The translations under genes and the position numbers were made by a program. Of a DNA stretch of 64,000 nucleotides, positions 24,475 to 32,725 are shown in pieces; position 1 is the stretch's first letter, and each line of letters starts with the position of its first letter. Under the pieces are notes generated by a model, which ran no database searches, was not told the DNA's origin, and saw only the letters and a list, made by a program, of their open reading frames with translations. This DNA is from Pacificoceanicola sp048553275 (GTDB lineage Bacteria > Pseudomonadota > Alphaproteobacteria > Rhodobacterales > Rhodobacteraceae). Location: NCBI RefSeq assembly GCF_048553275.1, contig NZ_JBLZMW010000018.1, positions 1 through 64,000 of the forward strand, in the 5' to 3' direction.

Positions 24475-25149
24475 ATGTCACATCATTCCCGTTATGCTGT
24501 GTACTTCATGCCCCGCCCCGGCGGGTTGGCGTCGTTCGGGGCGCATTGGTTGGGGTGGGACGCGCAGGCAGGTTGCGATATCGCCAAGCTTGGTGTCGCG
24601 GACATCGGGTCATTGACCGAAGCGCCGCACAAATACGGATTTCACGGCACGTTGAAACCGCCGTTCCGGCTGGCCGAAGGGTGCGATGTGGCGGGACTTG
24701 ACGCGGCCATGGCGGCGCTCGCCGGGCGCACGGAACCCGCGCAGGCCGAGGGGCTTGCGCTGACCCGGCTGGGGCGGTTCTTTGCGCTGACCCCCGTGGG
24801 CGATGTGTCCGGCATTTCGCGCGTCGCAGCCGCGTGTGTGACCGAGCTGGACGCCTTCCGCGCCCCCGCATCGGCAGAGGAGCTGGCCCGCCGCCGCAAG
24901 GCGCATCTGTCTGACCGGCAGGACGCGCTGTTGACCGCGTGGGGCTATCCTTATGTTCTGGACCAATTCCGGTTCCACCTGACATTGACCGGCAAGGTGC
25001 CCAAGCCGCAATTGGACGCGGTTCAGGCCGAAATACAGACCCATCTGCCGGATCTGCCCGCGCCGTTTGAGTTGGCCGACATTTGCCTGTGCGGCGAACG
25101 CGGGGATGGCCGGTTCGAACTGCTGCATCGATACCCGCTTTGCGGCTGA
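24475..25149 (+). CDS. DUF1045 phosphonate-associated 2H phosphoesterase-like protein
   Basis: A 224-residue protein of the DUF1045 family that accompanies C-P lyase genes. Two HxT motifs typical of 2H phosphoesterases are present: HGTLKPPF near residue 55 and HLTLTG near 175, consistent with hydrolysis of a cyclic phosphodiester or nucleotide such as a ribose cyclic phosphate intermediate. GGAGA lies 4 bases before ATG 24475. It points toward phnM at 25.3 kb (convergent), so it is a separate unit. The exact substrate is inference. Confidence 0.8.
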   Translation: MSHHSRYAVYFMPRPGGLASFGAHWLGWDAQAGCDIAKLGVADIGSLTEAPHKYGFHGTLKPPFRLAEGCDVAGLDAAMAALAGRTEPAQAEGLALTRLGRFFALTPVGDVSGISRVAAACVTELDAFRAPASAEELARRRKAHLSDRQDALLTAWGYPYVLDQFRFHLTLTGKVPKPQLDAVQAEIQTHLPDLPAPFELADICLCGERGDGRFELLHRYPLCG

Positions 25150-25233
25150 AGCAGGGTGCAACCTTGCGCGAGTTTCTACGACTGCGCGCCCCTTAGCGGT
25201 TCAATGGTGCCGAGGCCGGGTATGAAGGCAAAA

Positions 25234-25270
25234 CCCCCGCATCAGGGCGCGCGCCCATGATCCGGGGGGG
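25234..25270. terminator. Bidirectional terminator between DUF1045 and phnM
   Basis: CCCCCGCATCA pairs with TGATCCGGGGG (one mismatch) around the self-complementary GGGCGC-GCGCCC, giving a very long hairpin between convergent genes. On the minus strand the stem is followed by GTTTTG, favouring termination of the phnDCE-phnM transcript. Confidence 0.7.
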
Positions 25271-25305
25271 GGCCGGACCGATGGCGGGTGCGCAGTGGTA
25301 CTGGT

Positions 25306-26514
25306 TCATCCGGTGGGCAGGCCGCGATAGGCGGCGCGACCCGCGACCCATGTGCCGGTGATGGCGGGTGTGTGGCCTTGCGGCCAGTCGATCAGCACCA
25401 GATCGGCGCGCTGACCCACGCGGATACTGCCCCGGTCGCTCAGATTCATCGCCCGCGCGGGACCATCGCTGACCAACCGCCAGAGTGTCAGCCGGTCGGC
25501 GCGCTTTTCAGCATCCAGTCGGGCCACCGCGGCCAGCATCGCAGGGTAGAAATAATCCGATGCCAGCGCGTCACACAGGCCTGCCTCGACCATGTCCCCG
25601 GCCCCGAGCGATCCGATATGGCTGCCGCCGCGTGCGGCGTTGGGCGCGCCAAAGATGATCGCATCGCCTGCATCCCGGGCCGCCTGAGCAGCGGCGAGAA
25701 CCATGGGAAATTCGCTGACTCGCGCGCCACGGTCGCGGAACCACGCGCGGGTTTCCGGGGTGGTGTCGTCGTGGCTGAGCATCGGCGCGCCTGCCTCTGT
25801 CCCGATCCGGCCCACGCGGTCGATCATATCCGGCACGTCGGCGCGGCGGTCCCAGACGCGGCTCAACAGCGCGATATAATCGTCTTCGGACAGGCCCGAC
25901 CGATGCGCCTTTGATGCTGTGCGCGTCTTCATCCGTTCGTCGTCCAGCGCGGCGATGGAGAAATCCGGGGACAGTTCGAACCCGCGATCCTGAATCGGCA
26001 CGTCATAGGCGCGCATGGTCATGGAGGTGTGGTCGTTGAAGGCAATCGACGGCAACAGTGGCCCATGCAGGGCCTCCTCGATGATGTCCAGCGCCTCGAA
26101 TGCAAAGGTTTCCCAACGCAATTGCACCCGGTTTTCGACCGTCAGGCGTGGGGCCATGGCACGCATGGTGCGCATCAGGTCGCGCCCCCGGGACACGTCG
26201 CGCAGGCCCGGCTCCCATCCCAGGGTGATTGCGTGATAGGCGGTTGCGATTCCGTTGGAGGCCAGTTGCCGGTCGGTGTCGATCACGGCGGCTTCCAACG
26301 GAAAATACACGCCCGGGCGCGGCATCACCTGCCGCTCGAAAGCATCCCCATGCACGTCGATCAGTGCGGGCGCGAGGATCATTTCGCGCGCGTCGATCCG
26401 GTAGCCCTGCACCGGGCCGCCAATTTCAACGATGCGGCCATCGGCGACGGTCACGGTGGTTTCGACAATCTGGTCGGGCAGGTAGACCTGTGCGCCTTCG
26501 AAGGTTTGTATCAC
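25306..26514 (-). CDS. phnM: PhnM-like amidohydrolase, paralogue 1
   Basis: A 402-residue amidohydrolase of the PhnM group (ribose 1-phosphonate 5-triphosphate diphosphohydrolase). Metal-binding elements IDVHGD near 57 and SHDDTTPE near 250 are visible, with FGAPNAARGGSHIGSL and LASDYFYPAM matching PhnM. The start is GTG 26514, overlapping the methyltransferase stop (GTGA). It differs from PhnM2 at 35.1 kb where PhnM has the SLMDHTPGQ active-site strand: here it reads IAFNDHTSMTMRAY, so its substrate may differ. Last gene of the minus-strand phn operon. Confidence 0.83.
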   Translation of the reverse strand: MIQTFEGAQVYLPDQIVETTVTVADGRIVEIGGPVQGYRIDAREMILAPALIDVHGDAFERQVMPRPGVYFPLEAAVIDTDRQLASNGIATAYHAITLGWEPGLRDVSRGRDLMRTMRAMAPRLTVENRVQLRWETFAFEALDIIEEALHGPLLPSIAFNDHTSMTMRAYDVPIQDRGFELSPDFSIAALDDERMKTRTASKAHRSGLSEDDYIALLSRVWDRRADVPDMIDRVGRIGTEAGAPMLSHDDTTPETRAWFRDRGARVSEFPMVLAAAQAARDAGDAIIFGAPNAARGGSHIGSLGAGDMVEAGLCDALASDYFYPAMLAAVARLDAEKRADRLTLWRLVSDGPARAMNLSDRGSIRVGQRADLVLIDWPQGHTPAITGTWVAGRAAYRGLPTG

Positions 26515-27167
26515 GGTCGTGACCCCAGTTTTTCCAATGTCAAATGCCAGTGCCACGACCCCGGCGTCTCATGTTCGCGGTCTTCTAGCCGCAGGCACTC
26601 GAAACCGGAAAACAACGCCAGCAGGTCTGCGGCGGAACAGAAGTAGTGCGGGTGGATCTTGTCGGTGCCGGGCGCATCGAAAATCCAGGCGTTGCGTCCG
26701 ATCTCTTGCCCGGAATACCTGGCTTGCTCAAAGGGAAGACGACGTTTCGACAGCATCGTGCCGAGATAAGTGCCGCCGGGTTTCAGAACGCGGCGGATTT
26801 CGCCGATGCTGCGCAGGAGCACGTCTTCGTCGCCATGATAGATCACGTTCCACGACAAAACGTGGTCAAAGCTGTGATCGGGAAAAGGCAGGGCATCCAT
26901 CCTGCCCAAGACCGTCTCGACGCCGCCCATACGGTCGATTTCCGCGAGCCCCTCGGGCGCGGCATCCAGCGCCACCACCTCGAACCCCTGTGCCGCCAGC
27001 CACAGCGCGTGCCGTCCGACACCGGCACCCAGATCGAGGATCCGCGCGCCGGGGGGCAATCCCCTGGCCCAATCCATGACATCCGGTTCGGGGGTCAGCC
27101 ACTTGCTGCCCGCCTTGATGCCGGCCCAGTGATCGTTCCAATGCACGTCTGCCGTGTCGGTCTTCAT
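26511..27167 (-). CDS. SAM-dependent methyltransferase in the phn operon
   Basis: A 218-residue class I methyltransferase. Motif I is ILDLGAGVGRHALWLAAQG, the acidic end of strand 2 is VVALDAAPEG, and LSWNVIYHGDE and RVLKPGGTYLGTM are later family motifs; the overall pattern is TehB/UbiE-like. ATG 27167 overlaps the phnE stop and its own stop overlaps phnM, so it is embedded in the operon. No methyltransferase is part of the classical C-P lyase pathway; a substrate such as a phosphonate or its amine is possible but unproven. Confidence 0.82.
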   Translation of the reverse strand: MKTDTADVHWNDHWAGIKAGSKWLTPEPDVMDWARGLPPGARILDLGAGVGRHALWLAAQGFEVVALDAAPEGLAEIDRMGGVETVLGRMDALPFPDHSFDHVLSWNVIYHGDEDVLLRSIGEIRRVLKPGGTYLGTMLSKRRLPFEQARYSGQEIGRNAWIFDAPGTDKIHPHYFCSAADLLALFSGFECLRLEDREHETPGSWHWHLTLEKLGSRP

Positions 27168-27982
27168 GCCTGATCTCCGATTATCTTCGCACGGGCGTGG
27201 CCCGAGAGTTGTTCGATCCCGATCACGACGACGGCGATCATGAAGATCACGGTCATCGCCGTGGGATAGTCGAAAAGGTCGAACCCGACCTTCAGTTCGA
27301 TTCCGATTCCGCCCGCGCCGACAAGCCCGAGCACGGTGGACGACCGCACAGCCTTTTCCAGAGCGTAAAGCGCGGTCGACACGAAGGCGGGCAGGGCCGC
27401 GGGAATGGTGGCGCAGGCCACAACGTCGATGCGCCGGGCCCCGGTTGCGGTCAGGCTTTCGGTGGGGCCTTTGTCGGTGGCCTCCATGTCGTCGGCAAAG
27501 AAGCGCCCGCAGAAGCCGATGGTATCGACAACGATTGCCAGCATCCCGGCAAAGGGACCGAGCCCCACGGCCACCACAAAAACAAGCGCCCATGCGATAT
27601 CCGGCACCGCCCGGATGAAGCCAAGGCTGACGCGGACGATCTGGTTCACCCAAGCGCCCGCGATCAGCCCGCGCGCGGCCAGGAGCGCGACGGGCAGCGA
27701 CAGGATCACGCCCAGAACGGCCCCCGCGACCGCGATCTGAAGGGTTTCGATCATCTTCCAGCCCAGCCGGGCCAGCACATCCGGCGACAGATTGGGTGGA
27801 AACGCGCGCGTCATGAAATCGGCAAAGCGCGGCGGCGAGGTCATGACCTTGTCCAGCGAAAAGCCCGCGCCGGACAGGCACCACAGGACGAGCGTCAGCG
27901 CCATGGCATAGCTTAGAAACGCCAGCGCAGAGGGCCGTGCGATCCGGTCGGGGGCGGGGCGGGAATGGGACAGGTCAGTCAT
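27164..27982 (-). CDS. phnE: Phosphonate ABC transporter permease, system 1
   Basis: A 272-residue permease with about six helices and the EAA-type loop ESLTATGARRIDVVACATIP that contacts the ATPase. GLGPFAGMLAIVVDTIGFCG and SSTVLGLVGAGGIGIEL are PhnE hallmarks. ATG 27982 overlaps the phnC end by eight bases. A longer in-frame start exists inside phnC but lacks support. Confidence 0.88.
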   Translation of the reverse strand: MTDLSHSRPAPDRIARPSALAFLSYAMALTLVLWCLSGAGFSLDKVMTSPPRFADFMTRAFPPNLSPDVLARLGWKMIETLQIAVAGAVLGVILSLPVALLAARGLIAGAWVNQIVRVSLGFIRAVPDIAWALVFVVAVGLGPFAGMLAIVVDTIGFCGRFFADDMEATDKGPTESLTATGARRIDVVACATIPAALPAFVSTALYALEKAVRSSTVLGLVGAGGIGIELKVGFDLFDYPTAMTVIFMIAVVVIGIEQLSGHARAKIIGDQA

Positions 27983-28823
27983 AGAGCCCTCTGAGATCTT
28001 CGGGATGCAGGCTGGCGGCGGTGGCATCCATCCGCAGGCGCCCGCCTGACAGGCCGATCACCCGGTCGCCGAAGTGCAGCGCGTGGTTGATGTTGTGCGA
28101 GGTAAAGACAACGGTGACGCCTTGTTCGCGGGCCAGCGTCATGAACAGGTCCATCACGTCTTCGCCTGCCGCCGGGTCGAGCGAGGCACAGGGTTCATCC
28201 GCGAACAGGACCTCAGGGCCGGCGACGATGGCCCGTGCGATCGCGACGCGCTGGGATTGTCCACCCGACAGGCGGTCGGCGCGGCGCTGAGCGAAACCCG
28301 CAAGGCCAACCTTCTCCAGCGCCTCCATCGCGGCGCGGCGTGAGGCATCGGGGGCAAGGCCGTGTGCCCAGTGGCGCACGCCCGGATGACGGCCCAGAAG
28401 CCCGTGCACCACGTTCGACAATACCGACAAGCGCGGCACCAGATTGTGTTTCTGCGACACCAGCCCGGCGCGCGCGCGCAGCGCCCGCAAGGCACTTCCC
28501 CGCGCACCGCTTGCATCGCGTCCAAGCAGGCGCACCGAACCCGACGTCACGGGGGTCAGCCCCATCAGACAACGCAGCAGGGTCGACTTGCCCGCGCCGT
28601 TGGCCCCCACCAGGGCCACTGCCTCGCCCCGAACGAGCCGAAAGCCGACATCGGAAAAGACAGCAGTGTCGCCAAAGCTCTTGGCGAGTGCCCGGGCTTC
28701 GATATCAATCACTGGCAAAGGGCTGTGATCTGCGGCCCCGACTGCCCCGGCGTGGTAGGATTCCGGCCGCGCGGGCTGCGCGACCGGACGATCGAGGACA
28801 GGATCAATCACCGATGAACGCAT
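27975..28823 (-). CDS. phnC: Phosphonate ABC transporter ATP-binding protein, system 1
   Basis: A 282-residue ATPase: Walker A GANGAGKST, signature LSGGQSQRV, Walker B VLFADEP, D-loop ASLD, switch TSHNINHA. The start is uncertain: ATG 28823 (overlapping the end of phnD by 20 bases) gives an extra 36 residues before the usual beginning VIDIEARALAKSFGD; a GTG at that valine is the alternative. Neither has a strong ribosome binding site. Confidence 0.87.
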   Translation of the reverse strand: MRSSVIDPVLDRPVAQPARPESYHAGAVGAADHSPLPVIDIEARALAKSFGDTAVFSDVGFRLVRGEAVALVGANGAGKSTLLRCLMGLTPVTSGSVRLLGRDASGARGSALRALRARAGLVSQKHNLVPRLSVLSNVVHGLLGRHPGVRHWAHGLAPDASRRAAMEALEKVGLAGFAQRRADRLSGGQSQRVAIARAIVAGPEVLFADEPCASLDPAAGEDVMDLFMTLAREQGVTVVFTSHNINHALHFGDRVIGLSGGRLRMDATAASLHPEDLRGLYD

Positions 28824-29673
28824 CGAATTGCGGGTAGCCGGCGTTGGCGTACATCGCACGCACATAGTCATACGCGCCGTCGTTGATGGCGACGAGATCC
28901 ATGCCGATGTACTTGTCGTTCTCTTCATGGGCGGTGATGCCCGCAATGATCTGCGCCTTGTTTTCGAGGATCGCCTCGCGCACCATCATTGCCGCGTCCT
29001 GCGGGACGTGCGCGCCGACCATGATCATGTCGTTGGGCAGGTCACCCGACCGCGCGATCATCTTGAAGAACCCGTAGGGCAGGGTCTCTTCCTTGGCACG
29101 AATGCTCATGAACGATCCGGCGTTCATGCCGATGGCGTCCACGTCACCATGCTTCAGCGCCTCGAACGCGATGTTTTTCGAGGTATGCGTCCGTTCGATG
29201 TCGTTGACCGGATCAATACCATGATCCGCAAGCGCTTGCATCGGGCAGAGCATGTTCGAGGTTGACCCGATGTCACCGAAGGCGACCTTCTTGCCCTTGA
29301 TGTCCTTTGGTTGGTTCAGACCGCTGTCCGCCCGCACGATGATCGCGCAGTGATAATCCGGACGGCCAAGACCGATCAGCGGTGTGGCGTCAGTGAGCTT
29401 GTTGATGACCACGTATTCGGCCGGTCCGGAGACCACGAAATCGACAGTCTCGCCGCGCAGGGCCTCGGCGGCGGCAGTGCGCGAATTCACAGGGAAGAAT
29501 TCGAAGGTCTCGCCTGTGGCACCCTCCAGTGCGGTCTTGAACGGGCCCCATTCCGTTTGCAGGCGTTCCATGCCTTCAACATCGGTGATGGCGAGTTTCC
29601 AGGTTTCGGCGCTTGCGCCAAGCGCGGTGATCGTTGCCAGGCCAAGGCCCAGGATGACGGAATTGAGTTTCAT
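28804..29673 (-). CDS. phnD: Phosphonate ABC transporter binding protein, system 1
   Basis: A 289-residue periplasmic binding protein with signal peptide (MKLNSVILGLGLATITALGASA). The start at 29673 is fixed by GGAGG six bases upstream. FVVSGPAEYVVINKLTDATP and KKVAFGDIGSTSNMLCPMQ match the PhnD/phosphate-phosphite-phosphonate binding family; GSTSN is the phosphonate-oxygen-binding loop. First gene of the minus-strand operon, behind the TCATCCGGATGA operator. Its sequence is well diverged from the second PhnD at 37.3 kb, so ligand range probably differs. Confidence 0.87.
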   Translation of the reverse strand: MKLNSVILGLGLATITALGASAETWKLAITDVEGMERLQTEWGPFKTALEGATGETFEFFPVNSRTAAAEALRGETVDFVVSGPAEYVVINKLTDATPLIGLGRPDYHCAIIVRADSGLNQPKDIKGKKVAFGDIGSTSNMLCPMQALADHGIDPVNDIERTHTSKNIAFEALKHGDVDAIGMNAGSFMSIRAKEETLPYGFFKMIARSGDLPNDMIMVGAHVPQDAAMMVREAILENKAQIIAGITAHEENDKYIGMDLVAINDGAYDYVRAMYANAGYPQFDAFIGD

Positions 29674-29690
29674 GACAGCCTCCGTGAAAG

Positions 29691-29702
29691 TCATCCGGAT
29701 GA
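29691..29702. promoter_or_regulatory. PhnF-type operator, site 1 (upstream of phnD1)
   Basis: TCATCCGGATGA is a perfect 12-base palindrome 17 bases upstream of the phnD1 start. It is the same element as the ATTCATTCGGATGAAT sites at 29841 and 36384, so all three phn promoters share it. Binding by the adjacent GntR-type PhnF is the simplest reading. Confidence 0.75.
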
Positions 29703-29803
29703 ATCCACGAGCCTGTAAACCGGTTGCGACGAAAGGGTGAACAATTTGTGAAATGCCGCCGGTGAATGCGGGCGATGGCAATTGTTACGCAAGTGCTGTC
29801 AAA

Positions 29804-29821
29804 CCGTCGCCTGCCTGTCAT
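29804..29821 (+). promoter_or_regulatory. Pho-box candidate upstream of phnF
   Basis: CCGTCGC-CTGC-CTGTCAT matches the PhoB pattern of two CTGTCAT-like half-sites 11 bases apart; the second half is perfect. Another CTGTCAA lies at 29796-29802. A -10-like TAAACC follows at 29832-29837. PhoB would activate the phnFGHIJKLM operon under phosphate starvation. Confidence 0.6.
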
Positions 29822-29840
29822 ATGGGCGGGCTAAACCAGT

Positions 29841-29856
29841 ATTCATTCGGATGAAT
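29841..29856. promoter_or_regulatory. PhnF-type operator, site 2 (immediately before phnF)
   Basis: ATTCATTCGGATGAAT, a palindrome with a single central mismatch pair, ends 4 bases before the phnF start codon. A protein bound here would cover the start of transcription and the ribosome binding region, consistent with autorepression of phnF and the whole C-P lyase operon. Confidence 0.78.
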
Positions 29857-29860
29857 TGAC

Positions 29861-30583
29861 ATGACCAGACATCAATGGCGCGGAATCCGCGCACTTATAG
29901 AGCAGGACATCATGGACGGTGTACTGGAACCCGGGGCAAAACTGCCCACCGAACCGGAAATGGCCGCGCTGTATGGCGCGGGTCGCCATACGGTTCGACG
30001 GGCAGTCGCGGAACTTGCCAAGGACGGCTTGCTGAGCGTCGAGCAGGGCAGGGGCACCTTCGTGCTGGCCCGTCCCATGATCGACTATGCCATCGGACGC
30101 CGCACCCGGCTGCGGCGCAACCTCGATCCGAAGGGGATCGCGGTGTCCGGCGAAACGCTGGGCCACGACCGGATCATGGCGGCGGGACACGTTGCACGCG
30201 CGCTTCGGCTCGCCGAGGGGGCGCCTGTTATCGCAACGCATCGTCGGTCGATGGCGGATGGCGTCCCGGTGAATATCGGCACCATCTTTCACGACGCGGC
30301 GCGGTTTCCCGATTTTCCCGAACGGCGGCAGATCATGGGATCAACCACGGCGGTTTACCGATCGTACGGGATCACTGATTACCTGCGCGGCGAGACGTCG
30401 ATCCATGCCCGCCCGGCTCGGGGCGACGAACCGCGACAGCTGCACCAGCATCCCGATATGCCGGTGCTGGTGGTGCGCGCCGTGGACACATTGCCCGATG
30501 GTGCACCCATCGCCCATTCCAAGGTGATCTGGTCGGCGGCGCGCGTGACTTTCAAGATAAGCCCGGATGAGGACGACCTGTGA
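29861..30583 (+). CDS. phnF: GntR/HutC-family regulator PhnF
   Basis: A 240-residue GntR regulator of the HutC/UTRA subfamily. Residues about 5-72 form the winged helix (LIEQDIMDGVLEPGAKLPTE ... RHTVRRAVAELAKDGLLSVE, then GRGTFV), and the remainder is the UTRA ligand-binding domain. PhnF proteins repress phosphonate genes and are released by a phosphonate-pathway or phosphate-related ligand. First gene of the plus-strand operon; its stop overlaps phnG. Confidence 0.87.
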   Translation: MTRHQWRGIRALIEQDIMDGVLEPGAKLPTEPEMAALYGAGRHTVRRAVAELAKDGLLSVEQGRGTFVLARPMIDYAIGRRTRLRRNLDPKGIAVSGETLGHDRIMAAGHVARALRLAEGAPVIATHRRSMADGVPVNIGTIFHDAARFPDFPERRQIMGSTTAVYRSYGITDYLRGETSIHARPARGDEPRQLHQHPDMPVLVVRAVDTLPDGAPIAHSKVIWSAARVTFKISPDEDDL

Positions 30584-31020
30584 TGACTGTCAAGGAACTG
30601 GCGGGTCTTCCGCATGAAGACATGCTGAGTGTGCTGGCCCGCGCCGAGGCGACGCCCCTCAAGGCGTTGGCGGAAACCTTGCTGCCCGGTCTGGGCGCCA
30701 TCACGGTGCTGGAAAACCGCACCGGTCTCGTGATGCTGCCGATGCAGGATACCGCGCAAGGCACCCATTTCCATCTGGGCGAGGTGCTGGTGAGCGAGGC
30801 TCGAATCCGCGGTGACAGGGTCGAGGGCTACGGGATGCGCCGGGGTCGTGATCTCGAAGCGGCGATGGCCATGGCGGTGGTCGATCTGGCGGTCGCTCTG
30901 GGCCAAGGCCATGCGGTCTGTGGCGCGTTCGTGCGACACGAGGCGGCCATGCAGACCGAGGCCGACTACGAGACCCTGCGCCGGGTCGAGGCAACCCGCG
31001 TCGATATGGAGACCTTCTGA
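30583..31020 (+). CDS. phnG: C-P lyase subunit PhnG
   Basis: A 145-residue core subunit of the C-P lyase complex (PhnG2H2I2J2). HFHLGEVLVSEARIRG and GYGMRRGRDLEAAMAMAVVD are characteristic. ATG 30583 overlaps the phnF stop; an in-frame GTG at 30580 is the alternative start. With PhnI and PhnH it forms ribose-phosphonate triphosphate from ATP and phosphonate. Confidence 0.9.
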   Translation: MTVKELAGLPHEDMLSVLARAEATPLKALAETLLPGLGAITVLENRTGLVMLPMQDTAQGTHFHLGEVLVSEARIRGDRVEGYGMRRGRDLEAAMAMAVVDLAVALGQGHAVCGAFVRHEAAMQTEADYETLRRVEATRVDMETF

Positions 31021-31556
31021 TGCCCGCGATCCCTGTTCCATCGGCCAGTGAGACCCGCTGCAATGCAACCTTCGAGGCGCTGATGTGGGCGCTGTCCCGG
31101 CCCGGCCTCTCGCGGGATCTACCCCAGCCGCGCCATCGCGCGCTTGTCGAGGCGCTGATTGATCGCGAGTGCGCGGTAAACTGCGACGATCCCGACCTTG
31201 CCAGGAGCGCCGCAGGTCTTGGCGCGGCGCTGGTTGCGCGGGAGGCGGCTGATCATGTCTTTGCCGACCGGTTGGACAGCGCGGCTGTCCTGCGCACGTT
31301 GCGGCAAGGGTCGGACCTGCACCCCGAAGACGGCGCGACGCTGGTGCTTGAGGCAACCCTGGGCCGTGGGCAGCGGCTTCGGATGACAGGTCCGGGTGTC
31401 GATGGCGCAGTCGAGATCGCGGTGGGTGGTCTGCCCGATGGTTTCTGGCAGGAGCGCACCCGCGTGATGCGTTACCCGATGGGGTTTGACCTGTTCCTGA
31501 CCTCCGGCGCCCGTGTGCTGGGCGTTCCCCGATCCACGGCGGTAGAGGTGGTGTGA
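31020..31556 (+). CDS. phnH: C-P lyase subunit PhnH
   Basis: A 178-residue PhnH: TRCNATFEALMWALSRPG at the N-terminus and FWQERTRVMRYPMGFDLFLT near the end match the family. PhnH is a PLP-transferase-like fold without cofactor and stabilises the complex. The start overlaps the phnG stop by one base. Confidence 0.9.
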   Translation: MPAIPVPSASETRCNATFEALMWALSRPGLSRDLPQPRHRALVEALIDRECAVNCDDPDLARSAAGLGAALVAREAADHVFADRLDSAAVLRTLRQGSDLHPEDGATLVLEATLGRGQRLRMTGPGVDGAVEIAVGGLPDGFWQERTRVMRYPMGFDLFLTSGARVLGVPRSTAVEVV

Positions 31557-31624
31557 TGCAATCCTGCCCCAGGAAACAGGACACCTGCAATGTCCTCCCG
31601 TAGCAAAGCGATAGGACAACCGGA

Positions 31625-32725
31625 ATGGCGTATGTGGCAACCCGAGGCGGTGAACGCGCAATCGAACAATCACAGCGGCTGTTCCGCGCGGAATTGGGCG
31701 CGATCGGCCCCGAACGGGTGGCTGAAGTCCGCGCCGCGCTGCCCTATCTGATTGACCGCGTGATGGGCGAGGCGTCGCTTTACGAAGAAGACCTTGCCGC
31801 GCTGGCGCTGGCACAGACAGGGGGCGAGCTATACGAGGCGGTCCTTTTGCTGCGCGCCTGGCGAACCACGCAGCCGCGCTTGCAGGTGGCTGATCCTGTA
31901 ACGCAGGACGGCCTGTTCACGCATCGTCGCATCTCGGCGGCGTTCAAGGACATACCGGGCGGGCAGGTGCTTGGACCGACGCTGGATTATGCGCACCGTA
32001 TTCTGGCGACCGAGGTGCTTGGCGGGCGTACCTATCGCCCCGACCCGGTCGAGCCCGCGCGGTGTCCGGCGCCTGCGCGGCAGCCGTCGGTTGCGGCGTG
32101 GCAGGCTGCGAACGGATTGTTGAGCGCGCCCGAGCCGGACACGACCTGTGGCAACGCCATCCCCGATATCACGCGCGAGCCGCTGCTGTTTCCGGCCAAG
32201 CGGGCGCATACGCTGCAATCGTTGGCGCGCGCCGAAACCGGCGGCGTGCTTGCGCTGGGATATGCTGCGCAGCGCGGCTATGGTCAGGCCCACCCGACGG
32301 TCAACGAACTGCGGCTGGCCGAGGCCGAGGTGATCGTGCAGCACCCGCGCGGCACGCGGTTCAGCGCCGGGCGGGTCAAGGTCAGCCAGGCCGAGGTCGT
32401 GTCGAAGAAGGGCACGCAGTTGGAGCTGGGCTTTTCCGCGACTCTGGGCTGGAACGAGGTCAAGACGATTGCCGCCGCCACGCTGGACCTGAACGCCAAA
32501 GGCGCGGCCAAGGGGTCGGCCACGGAAGAGGAATTCTTTCTCTACCACACCGAAGGCGTCGAGAGCTCGGGCTTCTGCATCCACTTCAAGCTGCCGCACT
32601 ACGTCACCTTCCAGTCGGCGCTGGACGCCATGCGTGACGCAAAGGCAACTGCCGAAGGGGATGGCCCGTCGCAGCCCTCAAACCCGGAAACGGCCGGTCG
32701 ATCGCAACAGGGACCTGCAGAATGA
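31625..32725 (+). CDS. phnI: C-P lyase subunit PhnI
   Basis: A 366-residue PhnI, close to the usual length of about 355. Start MAYVATRGGERAIEQSQ, the middle FKDIPGGQVLGPTLDYAHR and the C-terminal FFLYHTEGVESSGFCIHFKLPHY stretch are strongly conserved landmarks. PhnI is a nucleosidase that, with PhnGHL, attaches the phosphonate to ribose. It begins 68 bases after phnH and overlaps phnJ by four bases. Confidence 0.92.
   Translation: MAYVATRGGERAIEQSQRLFRAELGAIGPERVAEVRAALPYLIDRVMGEASLYEEDLAALALAQTGGELYEAVLLLRAWRTTQPRLQVADPVTQDGLFTHRRISAAFKDIPGGQVLGPTLDYAHRILATEVLGGRTYRPDPVEPARCPAPARQPSVAAWQAANGLLSAPEPDTTCGNAIPDITREPLLFPAKRAHTLQSLARAETGGVLALGYAAQRGYGQAHPTVNELRLAEAEVIVQHPRGTRFSAGRVKVSQAEVVSKKGTQLELGFSATLGWNEVKTIAAATLDLNAKGAAKGSATEEEFFLYHTEGVESSGFCIHFKLPHYVTFQSALDAMRDAKATAEGDGPSQPSNPETAGRSQQGPAE

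Noticed and set aside
27168..27884. Long N-terminal extension of the phn-operon methyltransferase
   Set aside because: The extension is an alternative frame of phnE; the ATG overlapping the phnE stop gives a normal class I methyltransferase.
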